A DNA stretch of 6,659 nt from Nitrospirota bacterium. GTDB taxonomy: Bacteria; Nitrospirota_A; Leptospirillia; Leptospirillales; Leptospirillaceae. Below are positions 1 to 5,978 of the stretch, piece by piece. The stretch lies in NCBI GenBank assembly GCA_021844275.1, contig JAKBTR010000024.1, forward strand, positions 1-6,659. Reading direction: 5' to 3'. The notes below the pieces were generated by a model, which made no database searches, had not been told where the DNA came from, and saw nothing but the letters and a program-made list of their open reading frames with translations. Made by a program: the position numbers and the translations under genes. The stretch's first letter is position 1, and every line of letters begins with the position of its first letter.

Positions 1-1284
1 GATGGTTTTCCAGTAGGGATCGGGCGCCGCCCGATAAGACCGCCACATGATCCGGAACATGTAAAGAAGCAGGATCAGAAAGAGGAGGAGAGCCGGAACC
101 CCCATCTCCGCCCCGATCATCAGATAGGCATTGTGGCCGTCGCGATGCCGGAGCGAAAGATGGGCAGTCTCTTCATTGTGGGGAACATATTGATAGATAT
201 ATTCGGGGAAGAGTTTGTATCCCACCCCCATGAGCGGATGGGCGGCGATCATGTTGGCCGCCCCCTGCCAGAGAGCGAGGCGGGTCCGGGCGCTGGCGTC
301 GAGCTGGCCGGAAGAGCCGGAAAATCCGTACGGGTCGCGATGCACCACAGTATGCTGGATCCGGGCCCGAAGCCCCGACGGCAGGTATTGGATGTTCGCC
401 GCCAGGAAGGCGATACCGGCAACGGCCCCGAAAAACAGGATCTTCTTTCGGAGAAAGAGGAAAAGTAGCATGCCGGCCACCAAAGCCAGGGCATCCCCCC
501 GGGATTCGGTGGCGAAGAGGCCCAGGAGACACCCCCAGAACCCCAGGGCGAACAGGGATTTTTTAAATGAACTTAGCCCTTTCATCCAGACGAATCCCAT
601 AATCAGAAACATGTAGTTCGCGTAAAACGCCCCCATCTGGTTGGCCTGACCGGCGATGCCCTTCAGCCGAATCCGGTGGCTTCTTTCCGCCAAGGTATGG
701 TGCTCGTAGAGGCTTCCGATCCCCACCACCACCATGCTGACCGCCATCAGATAGATCAGCACCTTTGCCTCTTTCTGAGTACGAACCAGGTAAGAGAACA
801 GGAAGAAGACCAGAAAGGGATCGATCCAGCGCTTGTAGTCGACGATCGACTGGAAGACTGACCATTGGGCGAACACCAGGTCGGTGTGAATCACAGAAAT
901 GGCCCCCACGACACAGAACAGGAAAACCAGACGGCGAAACGTAGTTTCGAGGGGAAGAGCCTCTTCGACATGCGTTCCTTGCGCACGGGAATACATGCCC
1001 ATGATGACAATGGCCATCAGGGCCGTCGTATAGTTGAGACCCGGCAGGAAGCCGCCCATGTTGCCAGCCACCGCCTTGGCGTAAGGAATATAGACGATCA
1101 GGGCCATCATGGCGGGGAGTGGGCTTCCTGCCGATTTAAGAGCCAGAGACAAAAAAATGATGGCCGACAAGGGAAGAAGAATGAGTCGGGGGATACCCAC
1201 ACTGAAGAAGGCGTCAAAACCCAGAACGATGGCAATGGCGTAATAGGGCCAAGACACGAAAGGAACAAAAAAATCCGGATTCAC
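1..1284 (-). CDS. Wzy/O-antigen ligase family polysaccharide polymerase or ligase (3' end outside window)
   Basis: Polytopic inner-membrane protein expected to polymerise or transfer lipid-linked glycan on the periplasmic face. The frame stays open for 428 codons from the start to the window edge, so the C-terminus is missing. Most of the chain is hydrophobic segments. The Wzy_C-type landmarks are in order: GQANQMGAF (residues 212-220), TESRGDALAL (259-268), an Arg-rich periplasmic loop, then R..LALW..A..MIAAHPLMGVGY (about 334-356) and HNAYL (384-388) followed by a hydrophobic segment. These are typical of O-antigen ligase/polymerase proteins. The GTG start at 1284-1282 is chosen because AAAGGA lies 9 nt upstream; an in-frame GTG at 1311 has no such site. 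It follows the beta-barrel gene after 85 nt with no clear terminator and no promoter of its own, so co-transcription is likely. Polymerase and ligase roles cannot be separated by sequence; exosortase-associated O-glycosylation ligases share this fold. Confidence 0.88.
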   Translation of the reverse strand, partial: MNPDFFVPFVSWPYYAIAIVLGFDAFFSVGIPRLILLPLSAIIFLSLALKSAGSPLPAMMALIVYIPYAKAVAGNMGGFLPGLNYTTALMAIVIMGMYSRAQGTHVEEALPLETTFRRLVFLFCVVGAISVIHTDLVFAQWSVFQSIVDYKRWIDPFLVFFLFSYLVRTQKEAKVLIYLMAVSMVVVGIGSLYEHHTLAERSHRIRLKGIAGQANQMGAFYANYMFLIMGFVWMKGLSSFKKSLFALGFWGCLLGLFATESRGDALALVAGMLLFLFLRKKILFFGAVAGIAFLAANIQYLPSGLRARIQHTVVHRDPYGFSGSSGQLDASARTRLALWQGAANMIAAHPLMGVGYKLFPEYIYQYVPHNEETAHLSLRHRDGHNAYLMIGAEMGVPALLLFLILLLYMFRIMWRSYRAAPDPYWKTI

Positions 1285-1293
1285 TGACCTGTT

Positions 1294-1299
1294 TCCTTT
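1294..1299 (-). promoter_or_regulatory. Shine-Dalgarno site deciding the GTG start of the Wzy-like gene
   Basis: AAAGGA on the minus strand, 9 nt ahead of GTG 1284-1282. It favours this start over the in-frame GTG at 1311-1309, which has no purine-rich sequence at the right distance. Confidence 0.6.
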
Positions 1300-1369
1300 T
1301 GAGTCAGACACACGGGAATGCACGTCAGAACAGGGCCCGATCAAAGGAAAAAACCTCCGACAATGCTTA

Positions 1370-3163
1370 TCAGTTAAACGACCAGACGAAAGTCACCATT
1401 GCCATGAACATGTTTTCGACGATGGCCGTATTGGGAATGCTGCTCGAAAAGTCCACCAGGTTATACATAAGACTGGTATTGACCCAGGATGCAGGGGCAT
1501 AGTTGATCCCGTCCGCGAGGTAAAGATAGGAACCAGAATAGGAAAGGTTCGGCTGGAGCGTCTGGAAAAAATTGTTGGAAAAACTGTAGGGGTTCAGAAA
1601 GGTATAAATACTGTAACCGGCCGAGGAAAACAGGGACGTCTTGGGACTGATACTATAAGTCAGATAACCCAGGATGTCCTTCGTTTTTTCCGGCCCCATC
1701 TCCACACCATAAGACGTCATGTTCTCCATGTACTCTCCCGCGTTGAGTCCCAGGCCCAGACGCGGACCGGTGTAGGAAATGTTCAGGTCGATCATCGGGG
1801 CCTGAAATGTTTCACCATTATAAAAAGAGACCGCGTTCCACCCCCCTTGCAAGGCGACGGAAAGACTCCGGGTCAGCTGATGGGTCAGGATGCCGTAGTA
1901 AGAGTACATATAGAAATTGAGGGAGCTTGCGGAGGAGCCAAAAAAACCGGTCGGGGCAGCCGACTGGTTGTAAAGAAAATCGGAAGCGTTCCCGCCCAGG
2001 CCGAAGGAGGTTGTTGGAGACACCATACGCATGGCGCTTGCCATTAGTCCATTGGAAATGAATCCCGGAAACAGCGAGATGATCCCCTGCTGATAGATGT
2101 AGGACAAGGAAAGGAAGTTCACCGCATCCTTGTAATTCAGGGTATCCATCAGGGCCTGGATATTGAAGATGCCCGCTCCGAATCCCGAATCGTCGAAATA
2201 CATGTCCGATGCCGACTGGACAAAAGTGATCTTGGGCGTCAGGGCGAACCCGACTTCGGCGTCCGACATATTTCCATAGTACGGATTGATCCCCGTAAAG
2301 AATGCGAGAGGCGAACCGTTCATGCCGGGAGAAAACCCCACGAACCCCATGTCCTGGGCTCCCACAAAGACCCGGTCGCCGAGATAGGTTCCGGCCGAAA
2401 TCCCTCCCGTCTCGTCCAGATAAGGCGGAATGTTCCCGGCGTTGTACTGATAATAGGAAGCGCTTCCCATCAGAGAGATATAGCCGTAATCATCGAAATT
2501 CGAATAATAGACAGCAGGCGTGATGGAGAAAAAAGATCCCCAGCTCGGCTGGTTTGTCGTGAAAGCCACATTGCTGGCTTCACCGTACATGCCCGTCAAC
2601 GTGACAGCCCCCTGAGGGGTCACCTGAAACGGGTTCGGCTGAAAAAACGTCAGTCCGAAGGGACGATACACCGCCGACATCATCGGAGCGGCCAGCTGAG
2701 GAACGCCATCTTGCATGTAAGCATTTTCCAGCGGAGAGGACAAAAGCCCCGGGGATATGTTGTTCGGCAAAAAGGGGTTGCTGGCGTTGGGCATCGCATT
2801 GTTCATGAATGTCGGAGCGCTGGAAGCCGGTTGACCCTGACCGTTGCCTCCACCTGGAGGACCGTTCGGATTCATGGGATTCATGGGGTTTGACGGGTTA
2901 TTGGGTTGCGAGCCGTTCTGTCCACCGTTCCCGGACGTCGAAGGCGATCCGTTCGATGGCGGATTGAACCCGGGGCCGTTCAGAGACGGAACCAGGCCGG
3001 ACGGAACATCCGGCGGATTGACATCCCCCCCGGAGACCTGTCCTCCTGGTACAACGCCGTTCGGAGATGGGCCATAGATCGGCCCGCCGAACACGTTCTC
3101 CCGACAGATCGAAAAATGCAGCGCCAAAAAGATCGCCCCCGCCAGAACAGCTTTACGGCTCAT
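1370..3163 (-). CDS. Secreted Pro/Gly/Asn-rich protein with predicted outer-membrane beta-barrel
   Basis: Not assigned to a named family. The 597-residue product starts MSRKAVLAGAIFLALHF, a classical signal peptide (positive residues, hydrophobic core, likely cleavage near residue 26). Residues about 27-130 are low-complexity, rich in Pro, Gly, Asn and Ser, with an MNPMNPN repeat near 94-100. From about 160 to the end the chain shows short alternating aromatic/polar stretches typical of beta-strands (AVYYSNFDDYGYISLMG, SLNFYMYSYYGILTHQL, SYSGSYLYLADGINYA). It ends in the strand-like MFMAMVTFVWSFN, as outer-membrane barrels often do, although the last residue is Asn, not Phe. It stops with tandem TGA TAA. 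An outer-membrane role in polysaccharide export, anchoring or surface display is inferred from its place upstream of the polymerase gene; EpsL-like barrels of exopolysaccharide loci are an analogy only. The start is uncertain: the frame opens from GTG 3250, which would add 29 residues including a second hydrophobic stretch. Confidence 0.75.
   Translation of the reverse strand: MSRKAVLAGAIFLALHFSICRENVFGGPIYGPSPNGVVPGGQVSGGDVNPPDVPSGLVPSLNGPGFNPPSNGSPSTSGNGGQNGSQPNNPSNPMNPMNPNGPPGGGNGQGQPASSAPTFMNNAMPNASNPFLPNNISPGLLSSPLENAYMQDGVPQLAAPMMSAVYRPFGLTFFQPNPFQVTPQGAVTLTGMYGEASNVAFTTNQPSWGSFFSITPAVYYSNFDDYGYISLMGSASYYQYNAGNIPPYLDETGGISAGTYLGDRVFVGAQDMGFVGFSPGMNGSPLAFFTGINPYYGNMSDAEVGFALTPKITFVQSASDMYFDDSGFGAGIFNIQALMDTLNYKDAVNFLSLSYIYQQGIISLFPGFISNGLMASAMRMVSPTTSFGLGGNASDFLYNQSAAPTGFFGSSASSLNFYMYSYYGILTHQLTRSLSVALQGGWNAVSFYNGETFQAPMIDLNISYTGPRLGLGLNAGEYMENMTSYGVEMGPEKTKDILGYLTYSISPKTSLFSSAGYSIYTFLNPYSFSNNFFQTLQPNLSYSGSYLYLADGINYAPASWVNTSLMYNLVDFSSSIPNTAIVENMFMAMVTFVWSFN
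2868..2885. repeat. Two tandem copies of a 9-bp unit (GGATTCATG) inside the Asn/Pro-rich coding segment
   Basis: GGATTCATG occurs twice head to tail, and a degenerate third unit (GGGTTTGAC) follows. On the coding (minus) strand this gives the MNPMNPN peptide repeat. The unit is a multiple of three, so slippage would lengthen or shorten the linker without a frameshift. Confidence 0.8.
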
Positions 3164-3265
3164 GCCCGTCCGCCAGTCGAAACAGACAAAAAATGGCAGG
3201 AACACGAAAAGAAATATTGCCTCCCGAAAAAAACATACAGTAACCGCCACTCCCCAATTTTCACC

Positions 3266-3288
3266 TTTCAGAAGGGAATACTCTGAAA
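3266..3288. repeat. Inverted repeat TTTCAGA-N9-TCTGAAA in the leader of the barrel-protein gene
   Basis: A perfect 7-bp inverted repeat with a 9-nt spacer lies between the predicted sigma-54 transcription start (about 3361) and both possible starts of the minus-strand gene. In the transcript it could fold as a small hairpin, and as DNA it could be an operator. There is no T-run, so it is not a convincing terminator. Confidence 0.4.
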
Positions 3289-3371
3289 ATTCATCTCATA
3301 AAATCGGAATCATCCAGGACGAATCCTCTTCCCTTCCCAAATTTTCTTGTCCGAACGCTACCCCAATACAC

Positions 3372-3387
3372 AGCAAATTAGGTGCCG
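3372..3387 (-). promoter_or_regulatory. Sigma-54 (-24/-12) promoter for the barrel-protein/Wzy unit
   Basis: The minus strand reads CGGCACCTAATTTGCT. Against the RpoN consensus TGGCACG-N4-TTGCW this keeps GGCAC and a full TTGCT box, with exact GG-N10-GC spacing; the first T is C. Transcription would begin near 3361, leaving a leader of about 198 nt to ATG 3163, or about 111 nt to GTG 3250. Confidence 0.6.
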
Positions 3388-3474
3388 GACAAACCGACTC
3401 AAAGGAACCCCGGCCAGCCCTTATTACGAGAAAAGGACTGCGGACTCCGATCGGGTCAATCGAACCCCTCTGCA

Positions 3475-3490
3475 TGGCATTTTTCTTGCT
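3475..3490 (+). promoter_or_regulatory. Sigma-54 (-24/-12) promoter for the plus-strand glycosyltransferase
   Basis: TGGCATTTTTCTTGCT matches the RpoN consensus at TGGCA and TTGCT with exact GG-N10-GC spacing. It also has a T-rich spacer, as many strong sigma-54 promoters do. The start would be near 3501, giving a leader of about 77 nt before ATG 3578. Confidence 0.68.
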
Positions 3491-3577
3491 TAAAAATTGC
3501 AGCCATCTATGATCTTTCTCCATCGAATGTTTCGGAGAGAATTTCTGGAGAATCCATTTCAAGACTGAGAGGAAGCA

Positions 3578-4588
3578 ATGACTGGAAATGTTGCGGAAAT
3601 TGGAACTTGGGGGAAATCCCCCTCTCCGTCTGCCTGTAAACCCGTCGAACAGGGAAGATACCTCTTTACGGTCTTTACTTCGGCCTACAATCGGGAAAAG
3701 AAAATACCGAGGGTGTACGAAAGCATGAAGTCCCAGACATTCCGGGATTTCGAATGGCTCATTGTTGATGACGGTTCCGTCGACAACACCCGGGAACTCG
3801 TCGAAAAATGGCAGAAAGAGGCGGATTTTCCGATCCGGTATTTCTGGAAGGAAAACGGTGGACACCATTCGGCGTTCAACCTTGGCGTCAAGAAGGCCCA
3901 GGGGACCCTTTTTCTGCAACTGGATTCGGACGATGCCTGTTTTCCGAATGCGCTCGAAGTGTTTGCCAAAACATGGAATTCGCTCCCCGAACCGAAGGAG
4001 CAATATGCGGGCATTACAGGTCTCTGCGTCGACCAGGACGAAGTCCTGATCGGCGATCCTTATCCGCAGGACATCATGGATTCGACGTCCCTCGAAATGC
4101 ATTACCGATTTCAGGTCAAAGGCGAAAAATGGGGGTTCACCCGGACCGACCTTTTGCGCTCTCACCCCTTTCCGATCGTCGAAGGCGTCAAATGGTTTCC
4201 CCCCAACGTCGTCTGGTATGCCATCGGGCGAAAATACAAGACCCGCTACATCAACCGGAAGCTTCGGACCTATTACATGGAAACAGCCCAAAAGTCCGAC
4301 CAGGCACAGTATTTCCCGGTCAAAAAAGTGGCTCCTGGCATCTCGTACCTTCACCGGACCGTCCTGAACGAGGACATCGGCAAGTTTTCCTATTCCCCGA
4401 AAGACTTCCTCCGGTTCGCCGTCCACTATGGCCGTTTTTCCCTGCATTCGGGCCGTTCTTTCGGAGCGCAGTACAGGGAACTCCATAATGGCCTTGCCAG
4501 AACGCTTTGGCTTCTGGGTCTCCCGATCGGAATGGGCTTGTACATCAAGGATCGGTTGAAGATCAAAAAGCAGGAGGGAAAGTCCTGA
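3578..4588 (+). CDS. GT2 family (GT-A fold) glycosyltransferase
   Basis: A 336-residue cytoplasmic, probably membrane-associated enzyme expected to add a sugar from a nucleotide donor to a lipid-linked or polysaccharide acceptor. The GT-A core starts near residue 30: TVFTSAYNRE (31-40), the nucleotide-binding segment FEWLIVDDGSVDNT (58-71), ENGGHHSAFNLGVKKAQG (92-109), and the metal-binding DxD-type LQLDSDD (113-119). A later segment, PFPIVEGVKWFPPNVVWYAIGRKYKTRYIN (about 197-226), corresponds to the acceptor/catalytic-base region. The C-terminus has a short hydrophobic stretch (about 306-323) followed by basic residues, suggesting peripheral membrane contact. The ATG at 3578 has GAGAGG 5 nt upstream. 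About 25 residues precede the first strand, a longer leader than usual. The gene stands alone between a sigma-54 promoter and a hairpin. The donor sugar cannot be told. Confidence 0.9.
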   Translation: MTGNVAEIGTWGKSPSPSACKPVEQGRYLFTVFTSAYNREKKIPRVYESMKSQTFRDFEWLIVDDGSVDNTRELVEKWQKEADFPIRYFWKENGGHHSAFNLGVKKAQGTLFLQLDSDDACFPNALEVFAKTWNSLPEPKEQYAGITGLCVDQDEVLIGDPYPQDIMDSTSLEMHYRFQVKGEKWGFTRTDLLRSHPFPIVEGVKWFPPNVVWYAIGRKYKTRYINRKLRTYYMETAQKSDQAQYFPVKKVAPGISYLHRTVLNEDIGKFSYSPKDFLRFAVHYGRFSLHSGRSFGAQYRELHNGLARTLWLLGLPIGMGLYIKDRLKIKKQEGKS

Positions 4589-4592
4589 CAAA

Positions 4593-4632
4593 ACGCTCTC
4601 GGGAGGGGAATCGGGAAAAATTCCGAGAGCGT
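4593..4632. terminator. Hairpin between convergent glycosyltransferase genes, possible bidirectional terminator
   Basis: A perfect 10-bp inverted repeat, ACGCTCTCGG (4593-4602) and CCGAGAGCGT (4623-4632), with a 20-nt loop. It starts 5 nt after the stop codon of the plus-strand gene. Downstream on the plus strand there is only a pyrimidine-rich CCTCTCCTTTG, not a clean T-run; on the minus strand the stem is followed by TTTTG. It probably ends the upstream plus-strand transcript and may also stop the opposing one. The rest of the gap (4633-4733) shows only 4-bp stems. Confidence 0.6.
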
Positions 4633-4733
4633 CCTCTCCTTTGCTTTCAAGAATGGAGAAGAAAATCCCCTCGGCTCCTCCCGACCATTAGCCCGTGAAA
4701 TAGTCCGGGAAACAGGACGTTCGGAAGGTCTGC

Positions 4734-5708
4734 CTACAGCCCTTTTCCGAAGCGTCCGGCCCATCCGTCCCGAAAAGAGCGCACCAGGACCTGGTACCCC
4801 TGGAGCTTTTTCGGTCTGTTCTGCAGAATGTTCAGGACATAGTCCATGAATTTCACCAGGATGAAAAAGGCCCGGACAAAGCGGTACCGTTCAATCTTTT
4901 CGTTCAGGTATCGCTGCATCAAAAATGCGTTTCGCATACCGTAATAGATGCTCCGGTCCGAAATGGGATTGTCTTCGACCTGATAAATCTTTTTCTTGTT
5001 GATGCGGGGGGCCTTCAGATACAGAACCGGCGTGTGGAAGTGGGCGAGAAATCCGTAGACCGAATCGTCTCCTCCCAGAAAAAATCGTTTGTCCGGCAAT
5101 CCGATTTTCTCCACCACGGACCGGTGGATCAGCATTCCTTCGAAACAACCGGTATTCATCGTGCAAAACAAAAAACCTTTACGGAAAGAGATATCCGGCT
5201 GGAAAATCCGTCTGCCCGTCACTGGACTGATATACCCTTCCCATTGGTGAGCCAATCCATCCTGAAAATATTTTCGGGGATGGATGCATTTCGATATGTT
5301 CGAAAAGGCGAGTTGACCCTGAAGGCATCCTTCTTCCGGCTCCACGTCGTCATCCATCATCCAGAACCAGTCGCAGTCGAGCTCCAGAGCGAGCTTCACC
5401 CCTTCATGGAACCCGCCCGATCCCCCTTCATTCCGGGGAAGGCGACGGTAGACGAAATCCATTTCTCCTTGCCGGACGGATTGTCTCCGGACTTCCCATA
5501 CGGTCTGGATGTCTCCCGGAGGGAGTTCCGGGAGAATTTTCTGGGCATGCAGAAGCTCGACCGTACCATCGGTGGACGCATTGTCGATCAGAACAAGACC
5601 GTCGATCGGTCTTGTCTGACGAAAGAGACCATCGAGGCATTCCATCAGCAGATCTTTGCGGTTATATGTCACAAGAACAGCAAAAACCTTCTCAGAATTC
5701 CCTGCCAA
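4734..5708 (-). CDS. GT2 family glycosyltransferase, galactofuranosyl/rhamnosyl-transferase-like
   Basis: A 324-residue enzyme if begun at TTG 5708. GT-A landmarks, numbered from that start: VFAVLVTYNRKDLL (8-21), LVLIDNASTDGT (38-49), NEGGSGGFHEG (93-103), WFWMMDDDVEPE (114-125), CFEGMLIHR (188-196), FFLGGDDSVYGF (209-220) and YYGMRNAFLMQRY (255-267). The pairing of N-E-G-G-S-G-G-F with D-W-x-W-M-M-D-D-D is characteristic of GlfT/WbbL-type transferases, which add galactofuranose or rhamnose; the sugar here is not determinable. The C-terminus is helical and basic, and hydrophobic near 278-293, suggesting membrane association. The frame continues upstream to ATG 5744 and GTG 5762, but neither has a good ribosome site, whereas TTG has GGAGGAGG 6 nt ahead and places the start just before the first strand. 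The stop is TAG. It faces the other glycosyltransferase gene tail to tail and has its own sigma-54-type promoter. Confidence 0.88.
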   Translation of the reverse strand: MAGNSEKVFAVLVTYNRKDLLMECLDGLFRQTRPIDGLVLIDNASTDGTVELLHAQKILPELPPGDIQTVWEVRRQSVRQGEMDFVYRRLPRNEGGSGGFHEGVKLALELDCDWFWMMDDDVEPEEGCLQGQLAFSNISKCIHPRKYFQDGLAHQWEGYISPVTGRRIFQPDISFRKGFLFCTMNTGCFEGMLIHRSVVEKIGLPDKRFFLGGDDSVYGFLAHFHTPVLYLKAPRINKKKIYQVEDNPISDRSIYYGMRNAFLMQRYLNEKIERYRFVRAFFILVKFMDYVLNILQNRPKKLQGYQVLVRSFRDGWAGRFGKGL

Positions 5709-5714
5709 AAGATT

Positions 5715-5722
5715 CCTCCTCC
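5715..5722 (-). promoter_or_regulatory. Strong Shine-Dalgarno sequence deciding a TTG start
   Basis: The minus strand reads GGAGGAGG, then AATCTT, then TTG (5708-5706). An 8-base match at 6-nt spacing is far better than what precedes ATG 5744 (only GTGGA) or GTG 5762 (a purine run directly abutting the codon). Confidence 0.7.
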
Positions 5723-5881
5723 GGTCTTTGATCTTTCCAATCATGCGTCCACATATTCGCACCCCTTTCTTCGGGCAACGAAACGGAACGATGTCGGCTT
5801 TTCAAACACATACTCCGTACTTTCGATCAAAACTCTCAAAGACGACAACAAATGCTTCACGTCGCACAACAGGGATTCATC

Positions 5882-5897
5882 AGCAATACGGATGCCA
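5882..5897 (-). promoter_or_regulatory. Sigma-54 (-24/-12) promoter for the minus-strand glycosyltransferase
   Basis: The minus strand reads TGGCATCCGTATTGCT: full TGGCA and TTGCT boxes with exact GG-N10-GC spacing. The predicted start is near 5871, leaving a leader of about 163 nt to TTG 5708 (about 109 nt to GTG 5762). Confidence 0.65.
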
Positions 5898-5951
5898 TAC
5901 CCAGAGATCTTGTGACAAACAATGCCTCCCGGTTCGCCGATTTTTAGGAAA

Positions 5952-5965
5952 CCAGAGAACTCTGG
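5952..5965. promoter_or_regulatory. Palindrome CCAGAG-AA-CTCTGG overlapping the -24 element of the PrsK-like gene
   Basis: A perfect 6-bp inverted repeat with a 2-nt spacer. Its right half (CTCTGG) contains the TGG of the -24 box, so a bound protein would compete with RpoN polymerase. The same CCAGAG word lies at 5901-5906, just upstream of the opposing promoter. It could be a repressor site, or chance; a palindrome this size is not rare. Confidence 0.35.
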
Positions 5966-5978
5966 CGCTTCATTTGCA
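5963..5978 (+). promoter_or_regulatory. Sigma-54 (-24/-12) promoter for the PrsK-like gene
   Basis: TGGCGCTTCATTTGCA has full TGGC and TTGCA boxes with exact GG-N10-GC spacing; A is replaced by G at the fifth base. The predicted start is near 5989, giving a leader of about 47 nt before ATG 6036. Confidence 0.65.

Larger units (their letters stand above)
3164..3577. other. Divergent intergenic control region between barrel-protein and glycosyltransferase genes
   Basis: About 414 bp with no convincing gene. It holds two back-to-back -24/-12 promoter matches (3372-3387 minus, 3475-3490 plus), 87 bp apart, and an inverted repeat at 3266-3288. Between the promoters are short repeated words such as GGACT at 3435-3439 and 3442-3446, where an enhancer-binding protein could bind; no site can be assigned. 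Reading frames crossing the region are arginine/lysine-rich or serine-rich, without ribosome sites, and look non-coding. The left 87 bp (3164-3250) would be coding if the barrel gene starts at GTG 3250. Confidence 0.7.

Noticed and set aside
865..1287. Plus-strand frame of 140 codons opposite the polymerase gene
   Set aside because: It is rich in His, Gln, Arg and Gly with no domain, and lies antisense to a membrane protein with well-placed Wzy/ligase motifs. It is a shadow.
1285..1369. Terminator or separate promoter between the barrel-protein and polymerase genes
   Set aside because: GGAGGTTTTTTCC suggests a T-run after a stem, but the arms pair mostly through wobble. No -24/-12 match or clear -35/-10 pair is seen, so co-transcription is more likely.
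3251..3577. Possible riboswitch (for example c-di-GMP type) in the glycosyltransferase leader
   Set aside because: No conserved riboswitch core was found by eye, and the leader predicted from the sigma-54 start is only about 77 nt. Only a covariance-model search could exclude it fully.
3296..4591. Long minus-strand open frame (431 codons) opposite the glycosyltransferase gene
   Set aside because: It lies antisense to a clear GT2 enzyme with all expected motifs. Its protein shows no recognisable domain or membrane pattern, and it would run through the sigma-54 promoter at 3475. It is a shadow frame.
5034..5915. Plus-strand frame of 293 codons opposite the GlfT-like gene
   Set aside because: Antisense to an enzyme with intact GT-A motifs; no recognisable family, no ribosome site, and it crosses the divergent promoter region.
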